A stretch of 22,532 nt of DNA from Ruthenibacterium sp. (GTDB lineage: Bacteria > Bacillota > Clostridia > Oscillospirales > Ruminococcaceae), in contig JAHHSK010000031.1 of assembly GCA_020025255.1 (NCBI GenBank), positions 1-22,532 of the forward strand. Reading direction: 5' to 3'. Below are positions 8,542-14,672 of the stretch, piece by piece. Under the pieces are notes generated by a model. It saw only the letters and a program-made list of their open reading frames with translations, was not told the DNA's origin and did no database searches. The position numbers were made by a program, and so were the translations under genes. Numbering within the stretch: the stretch's first letter is position 1; each line of letters opens with the position of its first letter.

Positions 8542-9273
8542 ATGAGCGCAGATGTGATCATGCTTGCTGCGGGAAAAGGCGGCACAGGAAAAAGCACCGT
8601 TTCGGTTCTGCTGGGGGCAGAACTTGCGGCACGCGGAAGACGCGTGCTGCTGGTAGAGCTGGATTCCGGCCTGCGCAGTGTGGATTATATTGCGGGGGTG
8701 TACGGCAAAACCGTTTATGACATGGAAGATGTGCTGAGCGGACGCTGTGAAACCGGTAAGGCTCTGGTGGAAAGCCCGCTTTACCGCGATTTATATGTGA
8801 TCAGTGCGCCGTATTCGGGTGGTGTGATCCGTACGGATGCCCTTGAGATGTTTGTAAAAATTGTCGGCCCGGTGTTTGATACGATTCTTTTGGATACGGC
8901 AGCGGGCATGGGGGCGGCATTTCAGGCTGCCGCAGCCGTTGCAGACCGCGCGCTGCTGGTGCTGACACCGGATCCGGTTGCGGCGCGTGATGGTCATATC
9001 GTCTGCGATGCGCTGCTCCAGGCGGGATGCAGCGATATTCGGCTGATCTTGAATAAAACACCGGGGCGGCTCGATGACTGCGGCATCGAAAGCCTGGATG
9101 AGTGCATCGACACGGTCGGTGCGCAGCTGATCGGTGTAATACCGCAAAGCAGCGATATGCACAGAGCGGGATGTTCGGGAACGCCGCTCTCCCCGCGGGG
9201 AAAATCAAAGGCTGCACTGCGCGCGATCGCAGCGCGGCTGTGCGGGGAAACGGTTCCGCTTGTGATTCGATAA
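8542..9273 (+). CDS. MinD/ParA-family P-loop ATPase
   Basis: This 243-residue protein carries a deviant Walker A motif, GKGGTGKST, with the signature lysine K12 and catalytic lysine K17. A MinD-like stretch follows (LDSGLRSVDYIAGVYGKTVYDMEDVLSGRC pattern, about residues 38-67), and a Walker B-like FDTILLDTAAG segment lies near 110. MinD normally positions the division septum with MinC, but neither minC nor minE is adjacent. The C-terminus (ending ETVPLVIR) shows no obvious amphipathic membrane-targeting helix of the usual MinD kind. ATG 8542 is chosen because GGAAAGGG lies 5 nt upstream and the first strand begins there. It is followed closely by mgsA. A divergent MinD or another ParA/FlhG-type regulator are both possible. 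Confidence 0.82.
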   Translation: MSADVIMLAAGKGGTGKSTVSVLLGAELAARGRRVLLVELDSGLRSVDYIAGVYGKTVYDMEDVLSGRCETGKALVESPLYRDLYVISAPYSGGVIRTDALEMFVKIVGPVFDTILLDTAAGMGAAFQAAAAVADRALLVLTPDPVAARDGHIVCDALLQAGCSDIRLILNKTPGRLDDCGIESLDECIDTVGAQLIGVIPQSSDMHRAGCSGTPLSPRGKSKAALRAIAARLCGETVPLVIR

Positions 9274-9298
9274 GGATACGTTAAAGGAGGCAAAATTA

Positions 9299-9703
9299 AT
9301 GAATATCGCTTTGATTGCTCACGATACAAAAAAAGAGCTCATGGTGCAGTTCTGCATCGCTTACTGCCGCGTTTTGGCGCAGCATAACCTGTGTGCAACA
9401 GGAACAACAGGCAAAATGGTCGCAGAGGCGACAGGGCTTCGCATCCAGAGGTTCCTTTCCGGCACGCATGGGGGCGATCAGCAGATTGCCGCCCGTATCG
9501 CATGCAATGAAATCGATCTGCTTTTGTTCTTCCGCGATCCGATCACAGCAAAACCGCATGAACCGAATGAAATGAATCTGCTGCGCCTGTGTGATGTGCA
9601 TAACATCCCGGTTGCAACGAATATTGCAACGGCCGAGGTGCTGATCCACGGGCTGGAACGCGGCGATCTGGACTGGCGCAATATCGTGAATCCCAATCAC
9701 TGA
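9299..9703 (+). CDS. mgsA: Methylglyoxal synthase
   Basis: This 134-residue cytoplasmic enzyme converts dihydroxyacetone phosphate to methylglyoxal and phosphate, a bypass of lower glycolysis under phosphate shortage or sugar overflow. The family landmarks are present: ALIAHDTKK at the N-terminus, the phosphate-binding TGTTGK loop, SGTHGGDQQI (usually SGPLGGDQQIG) with the catalytic Asp, FFRDP and the PHEP histidine, and VATNIATAE. The length is close to that of Bacillus homologues. A perfect AGGAGG (9285-9290) precedes ATG 9299. It lies 25 nt after the MinD-like gene; minD...mgsA is a recurrent clostridial order. Confidence 0.95.
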   Translation: MNIALIAHDTKKELMVQFCIAYCRVLAQHNLCATGTTGKMVAEATGLRIQRFLSGTHGGDQQIAARIACNEIDLLLFFRDPITAKPHEPNEMNLLRLCDVHNIPVATNIATAEVLIHGLERGDLDWRNIVNPNH

Positions 9704-9730
9704 CCGTATCGGGAATCCATAGAAACACAA

Positions 9731-9778
9731 ACGGCGTCCGCTCTTCGAAACAGGAAGAACGGACGCCATTTTTCTTTT
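9731..9778. terminator. Bidirectional terminator between mgsA and xpt
   Basis: A long hairpin with GGCGTCCG...CGGACGCC arms (extended inward by CTCTTC/GAAGAA pairing) is followed by ATTTTTCTTTT on the plus strand and by a T-rich tract on the minus strand. It sits between the convergent mgsA and xpt genes and can serve both. Confidence 0.88.
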
Positions 9779-9793
9779 AAAATGGAAAATCGC

Positions 9794-10366
9794 TTACAGG
9801 AAGGTAACGCTTCCCGATTCCAGCGATGCGATCCGGGCAAGCGATTCGATCCGTATCCCGCGGCTGCGAAGCAGCGTTCCGCCGCCCTGATATACTTTTT
9901 CGATCACGATCCCGCAGCCGGCAAGCGTTGCGCCGGATTGGCGGACAATGTCGATCAAGCCGATCAAAGCCTGTCCGCGTGCAAGAAAATCATCCACGAT
10001 CAGAACGGTATCCTGCGCAGTGAGGAATTTTTGAGACACCTGAACATTATAAGTGACACCTTTGGTGAAGGAATGCACCGGAGCTGTGAAAAGCGCACCG
10101 TCCAGATTGCTGGACTGTGTCTTTTTTGCAAAAACCACAGGGGCGTTGCCGAAATACTGAGCGGTAATCGCAGCAATGCCGATGCCGGATGCTTCGATCG
10201 TCAGGATTTTGGTGATCGGATTATCGGCAAAACGGGCTTTGAATTCCCGCCCGATATCATTGAGCAGGGTGATATCCATTTGATGATTCAAAAAGCTGTC
10301 TACCTTCAGGATATCGTTGTCTTTGACAACGCCGTCCTGCAAGATGCGTTTTTTTAGCAGTTCCAT
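9794..10366 (-). CDS. xpt: Xanthine phosphoribosyltransferase
   Basis: This 190-residue type I phosphoribosyltransferase converts xanthine and PRPP to XMP in purine salvage. The opening MELLKKRILQDGVVKDNDIL and the HQMD segment match Bacillus Xpt. The EASGIGIA loop and the PRPP-binding motif VLIVDDFLARGQAL are intact, and the length is close to the 194 residues of the B. subtilis enzyme. The start at 10366 has GGGAGG 7-8 nt upstream; a longer in-frame extension reaching 10492 would run through the promoter and is rejected. It is a single-gene unit with no pbuX permease adjacent. Confidence 0.96.
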   Translation of the reverse strand: MELLKKRILQDGVVKDNDILKVDSFLNHQMDITLLNDIGREFKARFADNPITKILTIEASGIGIAAITAQYFGNAPVVFAKKTQSSNLDGALFTAPVHSFTKGVTYNVQVSQKFLTAQDTVLIVDDFLARGQALIGLIDIVRQSGATLAGCGIVIEKVYQGGGTLLRSRGIRIESLARIASLESGSVTFL

Positions 10367-10396
10367 AACATGCCTCCCGCGAGATGTTTTGCCCAC

Positions 10397-10405
10397 ATTG
10401 TACCA
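10397..10405 (-). promoter_or_regulatory. Extended -10 promoter for xpt
   Basis: On the minus strand, TGGTACAAT gives an extended -10 element (TACAAT at 10397-10402) with a weak TAGAAA -35 at 10420-10425. The implied leader is only about 24 nt, so no purine riboswitch fits between this promoter and the gene. Confidence 0.6.
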
Positions 10406-10510
10406 TAAACCGACCGCCTTTTCTACTGCGGCGAAAGGAAAGTTCCTCAAAGATGCGCAAAAAAGGGCAAAAAAATAACCGGCGGCAGGCAAAATCGCAT
10501 GACAGCGGGC

Positions 10511-10550
10511 AGAAACAAAAACGCACGCAAAGGCGGCTCATTTGCGTGCG
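10511..10550 (-). terminator. Terminator of the ferritin-like/CotF-like gene
   Basis: A perfect 10-bp inverted repeat (10522-10531 and 10541-10550, arms CGCACGCAAA/TTTGCGTGCG) is followed on the minus strand by a T-rich run (TTTTTGTTTCT). It lies directly after the stop at 10563. Confidence 0.85.
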
Positions 10551-10562
10551 CAGGGGAAAGAA

Positions 10563-11018
10563 TCAGCAATATATATTATTTGCCTGCATATATTCGGAGA
10601 TTGCTTTGCCGTGCTCCTGCTCTTGCCGTTGGATTTCAGCAAGGACATTGCGTGCAGCCGGGTCGCTGAATTCAAATACCGAGGTGTTGTAAACGCCGGC
10701 GATATATTTTTCGGTGCTGAGAAGATCGCTGAGCAGATAGGCATCCCGCTGCTTTTCACTGCGCTTTGCAGTGGATTTCAGTGCATGCGGATCCTTTTTT
10801 CGGGAAGGCTCTTTGGGCTTTTGCGCCGGTACGCTGCCCGAAAGCATTTCGGTTACCATGTCATAGTGATGCTGTTCCGCTTTTTCGATTTCGGAAAAAA
10901 GGCTTGTCAGTGTGGGGTCGCAGGCGTCCTCTGCGGCACGATGATATTTTTCAGTACACAGCTTTTCTTCGCTTTGCAGATCCTTTAAAAAATTTTGCTC
11001 TTTTTTTGTCCAGCTCAT
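10563..11018 (-). CDS. Duplicated ferritin-like / CotF-like protein
   Basis: This 151-residue protein resembles the CotF (spore coat F) family of ferritin-like helical proteins. It consists of two helical hairpins related by an exact 85-residue offset with no gaps. Matching pairs include E18/E103, K19/K104, Y25/Y110, D34-P35/D119-P120, E43-I44/E128-I129, E48-Q49/E133-Q134 and H51/H136. A basic, low-complexity linker (about 60-92) joins the halves. Each half holds a Glu about 30 residues before an ExxH, the ligand pattern of di-iron four-helix bundles. ATG 11018 is chosen for a GGAG site 10 nt upstream on the minus strand; a start at 11075 would read through that site. It is a single-gene unit with its own terminator. 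Its role (coat, iron or peroxide handling) is not established by the sequence. Confidence 0.8.
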   Translation of the reverse strand: MSWTKKEQNFLKDLQSEEKLCTEKYHRAAEDACDPTLTSLFSEIEKAEQHHYDMVTEMLSGSVPAQKPKEPSRKKDPHALKSTAKRSEKQRDAYLLSDLLSTEKYIAGVYNTSVFEFSDPAARNVLAEIQRQEQEHGKAISEYMQANNIYC

Positions 11019-11105
11019 GGCCGATCGCTCCTTTTTGTTTGCATGATAGGTGCCGATAAAAGCACCGTGATACATCGATAGTGTGCACCGTGCCGCTTGC
11101 CGTTA

Positions 11106-11147
11106 TACAAAAACCCGGCCGTATCCGAAAAGGGATACGGCCGGGTT
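11106..11147 (-). terminator. Terminator of the cytidylate-kinase-like gene
   Basis: A 15-bp perfect inverted repeat (11112-11126 and 11133-11147, 6-nt loop) is followed by TTTTTGTAT on the minus strand, 41 nt after the stop codon. It is GC-rich and very stable. Confidence 0.9.
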
Positions 11148-11187
11148 GTAAGTGCATCGAAAAGAACGATCCGGGCAAATGCGGATC

Positions 11188-11808
11188 TTACAGTCGTTCA
11201 CAGATCCCGGTAAGCACTTCAATGGATTTTTCCACACCAAACTTGCCGGAATTGAGTGTAAGGTCGTAGCTGTCCGCTGCGCCCCAATCGCGATCTGCAT
11301 AAAAATTATAATAGTTGGCGCGTTGACGATCGGTTTTTTTGATCAAGGCACGGGCGGCATCTTCTTCTATGTTGTTCAGCCGTGCAATACGCTGGATGCG
11401 AAGTTCCAGCGGCGCATGGATAAAGACGGAAAGGGTATCCTGACGATTGCGCAGGATGTAATCTGCGCAGCGCCCGATGATGATGCAGGAATCCTTTTCT
11501 GCCATTTCGCGGATCGTGTTGCACTGGAACAAAAACAGCTTATCATTTGTGAGGTAATCGTTATAATTTGTAAAGTTTACCGTATGCTGTCCATGTGTGC
11601 CCATCGAAAGCGAATACAGAAAACTGTTTGAGGGCTTTTCGTCTGCTTTTTCAAACAGTTCTTCCACAATACCGCTTTCCGCTGCTGCTTTTTTCAGAAT
11701 CTCCTTATCGTACAAAGGGATCCCGAGCTTTTCGGCAAGGCCCAGCCCGATTTCACGTCCGCCGCTGCCGAATTGTCTGCCAATACAAATGACTAAATGT
11801 TTATTCAT
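11188..11808 (-). CDS. Cytidylate kinase-like family protein
   Basis: This 206-residue P-loop kinase has the signature GRQFGSGGREIG (residues 10-21) of the cytidylate-kinase-like family (PF13189-type), common in gut Clostridia and Bacteroides. It also has LYDKEILKKAA, the IIIGRCADYIL segment and an Arg-rich lid (KKTDRQRANYYNFYADRDWG). It is not the canonical Cmk, and the physiological substrate is unknown to me; a nucleotide or similar small-molecule kinase role is inferred from the fold. ATG 11808 has GAGGGGG upstream with a rather long spacer. It lies 79 nt downstream of thiT on the same strand with no terminator between them, but has its own promoter at 11862-11890. Confidence 0.88.
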   Translation of the reverse strand: MNKHLVICIGRQFGSGGREIGLGLAEKLGIPLYDKEILKKAAAESGIVEELFEKADEKPSNSFLYSLSMGTHGQHTVNFTNYNDYLTNDKLFLFQCNTIREMAEKDSCIIIGRCADYILRNRQDTLSVFIHAPLELRIQRIARLNNIEEDAARALIKKTDRQRANYYNFYADRDWGAADSYDLTLNSGKFGVEKSIEVLTGICERL

Positions 11809-11861
11809 AAAAAACAGCCCCCTCAGAAAAGGAATGGAAAACAGATGCTTTCCTTATCTGG

Positions 11862-11890
11862 AGTATAGCACAAATTGCGGCAAAGTTCTA
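11862..11890 (-). promoter_or_regulatory. Promoter for the cytidylate-kinase-like gene
   Basis: On the minus strand, TAGAAC (11885-11890) and TATACT (11862-11867) are 17 nt apart, and an extended -10 TG precedes TATACT by one base. The -35 box overlaps the last codon of thiT. Confidence 0.6.
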
Positions 11891-12469
11891 GTTCTGGGAT
11901 GAAAAGAATTTCGGTGCAGCCTTGTACAGAATGACAGCACACAGCACAGTGAGGATCGTTTCAGGCAGCATGTAGTTGCTGTTGTAGATCAGGCTGTACA
12001 GCCACACGGACATGCCGTCGGCCCATTCGTACGAGGATTGGTAGCTGCCCCACAGCAGCACACCGGAAAAGAAACTGCACAAAAAGCGGATCACACAGAC
12101 CGCTGCCGTGCCCACGGCAACGCCGACCGCACGGTTTGAAAACGGCTTTGCAAACACATCGGCAAGCCCCAGCAGCGTGAACGCCAGCACATAGTCCAGC
12201 AGGATGACGCCGATAAAGGCAAGCACCGTGTTGGAAGGCGGGGCATAAAAGCCCAGCAGCATTTGCAGCAGACTGTTGATAAAACCGGTGGCAAGACCCC
12301 ATTTTACACCGTGCCGGAACGATACCAGAATGAACGGAAGCATCGAAACCAGAGTAACGCTGCCGCCGAAGGGCATCGAAAACAGCTTGATCTGCGCGAG
12401 CACCGTGCCAACGGCGATCATCAGGGCACACTCGACCAGTGTGCGTGTTTTGCGGGAAATCTTGGTCAT
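11888..12469 (-). CDS. thiT: Energy-coupled thiamine transporter ThiT (ECF S component)
   Basis: This 193-residue, strongly hydrophobic protein with about six membrane segments matches ThiT (YuaJ), the thiamine-binding S component that works with a shared ECF module (EcfA, EcfA', EcfT) encoded elsewhere. Typical features are the N-terminal LVECALMIAVGTVLA helix, the MLPFILVSFRHGVKWGL stretch, and conserved aromatic and polar residues near the C-terminus (SLIYNSNYMLPE), which in ThiT contribute to thiamine binding. A TPP riboswitch and terminator precede it on the same strand, which independently supports a thiamine role. ATG 12469 has AAAGG upstream with a somewhat long spacer. Confidence 0.96.
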   Translation of the reverse strand: MTKISRKTRTLVECALMIAVGTVLAQIKLFSMPFGGSVTLVSMLPFILVSFRHGVKWGLATGFINSLLQMLLGFYAPPSNTVLAFIGVILLDYVLAFTLLGLADVFAKPFSNRAVGVAVGTAAVCVIRFLCSFFSGVLLWGSYQSSYEWADGMSVWLYSLIYNSNYMLPETILTVLCAVILYKAAPKFFSSQN

Positions 12470-12502
12470 GAAAATTCACGAGCCTTTCTGAATTATGTAA
12501 CA

Positions 12503-12537
12503 TAAAAACAAATGCGCCTGCATGATGCAGACGCATT
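12503..12537 (-). terminator. Regulated terminator in the thiT leader
   Basis: A 12-bp hairpin (12511-12522 and 12526-12537, one G.U-type mismatch, 3-nt loop) is followed on the minus strand by TGTTTTTATG, between the TPP aptamer and the thiT ribosome site. This is the expected OFF-state expression platform for premature termination when TPP binds. Confidence 0.82.
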
Positions 12538-12567
12538 CAAGTTTTATACGATGCGCAGTTGTGCGCA

Positions 12568-12658
12568 AAAACTTCCTACGCCGGCATTACCCGGATCAGG
12601 TAAAGGGTTCATGTACATGCGTACCTGTACAAATCTCAGCCTTTCGGCTCCCCTGTTT
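12568..12658 (-). ncRNA. TPP riboswitch (THI element)
   Basis: Read on the minus strand, the canonical TPP aptamer blocks appear in order: AGGGGAGCC, GGCTGAGAT, a variable P3-type hairpin (GTACAGGTACGCATGTAC), ACCCTTTACCTGATC, then GGGTAATGCCGGCGTAGGAA. It lies downstream of a consensus promoter and upstream of an intrinsic terminator and thiT, so it should switch thiamine uptake off when TPP is plentiful. Confidence 0.97.
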
Positions 12659-12672
12659 TTATGTCCGTATGT

Positions 12673-12701
12673 ATTATAGGATGTATTTACCCGGATGTCA
12701 A
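12673..12701 (-). promoter_or_regulatory. Consensus sigma-A promoter for thiT
   Basis: On the minus strand, TTGACA (12696-12701) and TATAAT (12673-12678) both match the consensus perfectly and are separated by 17 nt. The start point would be near 12666, a few bases before the riboswitch. Strong constitutive initiation with control by termination is implied. Confidence 0.88.
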
Positions 12702-12777
12702 GCATCCGCGGCTTTGAGCGGGCATCGGCAGCGCAGCGGACAGCAGATTGCAAGACATCCGGCCGGATAAAGCCGGC

Positions 12778-13566
12778 TCATTGCCCATTGCGGCCGGTAG
12801 TTGGATTGGCTGGCAGATAAATGGAACAATTATGGCTTTTGATAATGCGTTCCAGTTCCGGATCAAGTGCGGAATCGGTATAGATCGCGCTGATGCTGTC
12901 ATAGCCGCACAGACGGAAGAATCCTTCTTCCTGCTGCTTGCTGGAATCGCACAGCACAACGGCCTGCTTTGCCTGCTGAAGCATAACGCGCTTGATGAAG
13001 GCCTGCTGATCGCTGCCCTCCAAAATGCCCTGCGCATCGATCGCTTTGCAGGAAAGTACAGCAAGATTTGCCTGAAAGTTGGAAAGAAACTGCAGCGAAT
13101 AGGGGCCGACGACGGAAAGGCTCTGAGGCTTTATCGTACCGGGACAGATAAAGCACTGTACATTGCTGTAAGAGCTTAGATCCTGCGCGATGTGTATGCC
13201 ATTGGTAATGACGGTGATGTTATGGAAATTTTGAAGATAAGGGCATAGAGCCTGAACGGTGGAGGAGGAATCCATAAAGATGACCTGATTATCTTGCAGC
13301 AGCCTGCTGGCAGTACGGGCTATGCGGGCCTTTTGCGTCTGATGCTGCGTGTTGCGTTTGGTGATCGGACTTTCCCATGCGCTGCTTTGCACAAGTGTTA
13401 CTCCGCCGTGATACCGCTGCACAAGTCCCTTGCTTTCCAATGAGATGCAGACCCTGCGCAGTGTGGAACGCGAAAGGTACAGTTGATTGGAAAGAAATTC
13501 CAGACGACAGCTGCCGTCGTGCTGTGACAAAAGCTTCAAAACAGCATTTTCTTTGGATAGATCCAT
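12778..13566 (-). CDS. DeoR-family transcriptional regulator, probable L-fucose operon repressor
   Basis: This 262-residue protein has an N-terminal winged helix (about residues 4-57; LSRSTLRRVCISLESKGL is the recognition region, followed by the HGGVTL wing). The C-terminal DeoR sensor domain has MDSSSTV, VITNG and a VLCDSSK strand, which typically binds a phosphorylated sugar. ATG 13566 has AGGAGG 7 nt upstream; an in-frame start at 13641 would read through the repeat array and that ribosome site. It is divergent from fucA-U-K-I-O, so the inducer is likely L-fuculose-1-phosphate or a related intermediate (inference). The 10-bp repeats just upstream suggest autoregulation. No clear terminator was found after the stop. 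Confidence 0.88.
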   Translation of the reverse strand: MDLSKENAVLKLLSQHDGSCRLEFLSNQLYLSRSTLRRVCISLESKGLVQRYHGGVTLVQSSAWESPITKRNTQHQTQKARIARTASRLLQDNQVIFMDSSSTVQALCPYLQNFHNITVITNGIHIAQDLSSYSNVQCFICPGTIKPQSLSVVGPYSLQFLSNFQANLAVLSCKAIDAQGILEGSDQQAFIKRVMLQQAKQAVVLCDSSKQQEEGFFRLCGYDSISAIYTDSALDPELERIIKSHNCSIYLPANPTTGRNGQ

Positions 13567-13584
13567 GAGACAGCCTCCTGAAAA

Positions 13585-13632
13585 TTGAACGATTTTGAAC
13601 GAAATTGAATGATTTTGTGAAATGATTTGAAC
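13585..13632. repeat. Phased TTGAAC direct repeats, putative DeoR operator
   Basis: TTGAAC, TTGAAC, TTGAAT and the degenerate TTGTGA begin at 13585, 13595, 13605 and 13615, exactly 10 bp apart, followed by another TTGAAC at 13627. The first three share the longer core TTGAA(C/T)GA. The array starts 18 bp upstream of the regulator's ATG. Helically phased direct repeats are typical of DeoR-family operators; binding here is inferred. Confidence 0.65.
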
Positions 13633-13721
13633 AGAAAGCAATCTTCCTGCAATACATGACCAAAAAATAAAAATGGTATTTTCTTTTTTTGGATAAAATG
13701 ATATCCTCGAATCAAGGAAAA

Positions 13722-13743
13722 TGAACTTCCGATCAAACGTTCA
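13722..13743. promoter_or_regulatory. Inverted TGAAC...GTTCA pair upstream of fucA
   Basis: TGAAC (13722-13726) and GTTCA (13739-13743) form an inverted pair, 17 bp centre to centre, and share the core of the repeats at 13585-13632. The pair lies 46 bp before fucA and could be a second regulator site. An AT-rich stretch with a -10-like TAAAAT (13694-13699) is upstream, but I see no convincing -35 for the fuc operon. Confidence 0.35.
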
Positions 13744-13788
13744 GGAAAATTCGGATCTGCGTTTGAAAGCGGGAGAAGCCGTGAAAGG

Positions 13789-14451
13789 ATGAAAGCAGCC
13801 ATGTTAATGGAAAAACAACGTGCCGAATTGGTCGAGTTTGGTAAAAAACTGGTCAGAGCCAATCTGACGAAGGGAACAGGCGGAAACCTGAGCGTTTTCG
13901 ATCGAAAAACAGGATATGTAGCAATTACCCCTTCCGGCATTGATTTTTTTGAAATGCAGCCGGAAGATATCGTTATTGTCGATTTGGAAGGAAAAACGAT
14001 CGAAGGAGACAGAACCCCTTCATCCGAATGGGAAATGCATCTGATGCCCTATCGCACACGCACTGATATTGATGCAGTGATCCATGCGCATACTATGTGG
14101 GCCACGGTGCTTGCTTGTCTGCGCCAAGAACTGCCGGCTACCCATTATATGATCGCTGTGGCCGGGCCGACTGTCCGCGTGGCGGAATATGCAACCTATG
14201 GTACACACGAGCTGGCCGTGAATGCCAGCCGGGCAATGGAAGACCGAAAGGCGGTTCTGCTGGCGAATCATGGCATTCTGGCCGGGGCGCAGGATCTGCT
14301 GAACGCATTTAATATCGTAGAGGAAATCGAATACTGCTCCGAAGTGTACTGCAAAGCACGCAGCATCGGGCAGCCCGTTGTTTTGCCGGCAGAGGAAATG
14401 ACACTTATGGCTGAACGCTTTAAAACATACGGGCAAAGAAAGAGCAAGTAA
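13789..14451 (+). CDS. fucA: L-fuculose-1-phosphate aldolase (class II aldolase)
   Basis: This protein of up to 220 residues cleaves L-fuculose-1-phosphate to dihydroxyacetone phosphate and L-lactaldehyde using Zn2+. Family residues are in place: GTGGNLS near the N-terminus, SSEWEMH with the catalytic Glu E80, zinc ligands H99 and H101 (IHAHT) and H161 (ANHGI), and the C-terminal FKTYG, which also ends E. coli FucA. The start is uncertain. ATG 13789 abuts AAAGG, whereas ATG 13801 (residue 5) gives an N-terminus that aligns better with E. coli FucA and has the same AAAGG 12 nt upstream. It is the first gene of the fuc operon, divergent from the DeoR regulator. Related L-rhamnulose-1-P or ribulose-5-P aldolase/epimerase functions are less likely given fucU and fucI. 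Confidence 0.92.
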   Translation: MKAAMLMEKQRAELVEFGKKLVRANLTKGTGGNLSVFDRKTGYVAITPSGIDFFEMQPEDIVIVDLEGKTIEGDRTPSSEWEMHLMPYRTRTDIDAVIHAHTMWATVLACLRQELPATHYMIAVAGPTVRVAEYATYGTHELAVNASRAMEDRKAVLLANHGILAGAQDLLNAFNIVEEIEYCSEVYCKARSIGQPVVLPAEEMTLMAERFKTYGQRKSK

Positions 14452-14672
14452 AAAAATATGGATCAAACAACCGGACAGCTGACAGATGCAGCGGTAAAAC
14501 CCGGTTTGTCTGAACAGAACAAGTAAATCAAAATTAGCATAACACATAAATGCGTATAACACAATTAAAATGTGATGTGCAAACAACGCGAACTGCGTCA
14601 AAATTCCGGTGTTTTTTGCAGAAAAAGCACAGAGGAACGGGATTTGCGGATAAAAACAGGAGGGAAAACACG

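Noticed and set aside
9470..9520. Methylglyoxal synthase has SGTHGGDQQIA instead of SGPLGGDQQIG
   Set aside because: The catalytic Asp and phosphate-contacting residues appear intact, so this looks like natural variation rather than loss of function.
14458..14526. 22-codon open frame in frame with fucA just after its stop
   Set aside because: A frame of this length has a substantial chance of staying open at random, the ribosome site is weak, and fucA already ends where its family does. It is mentioned only as part of the gap finding.
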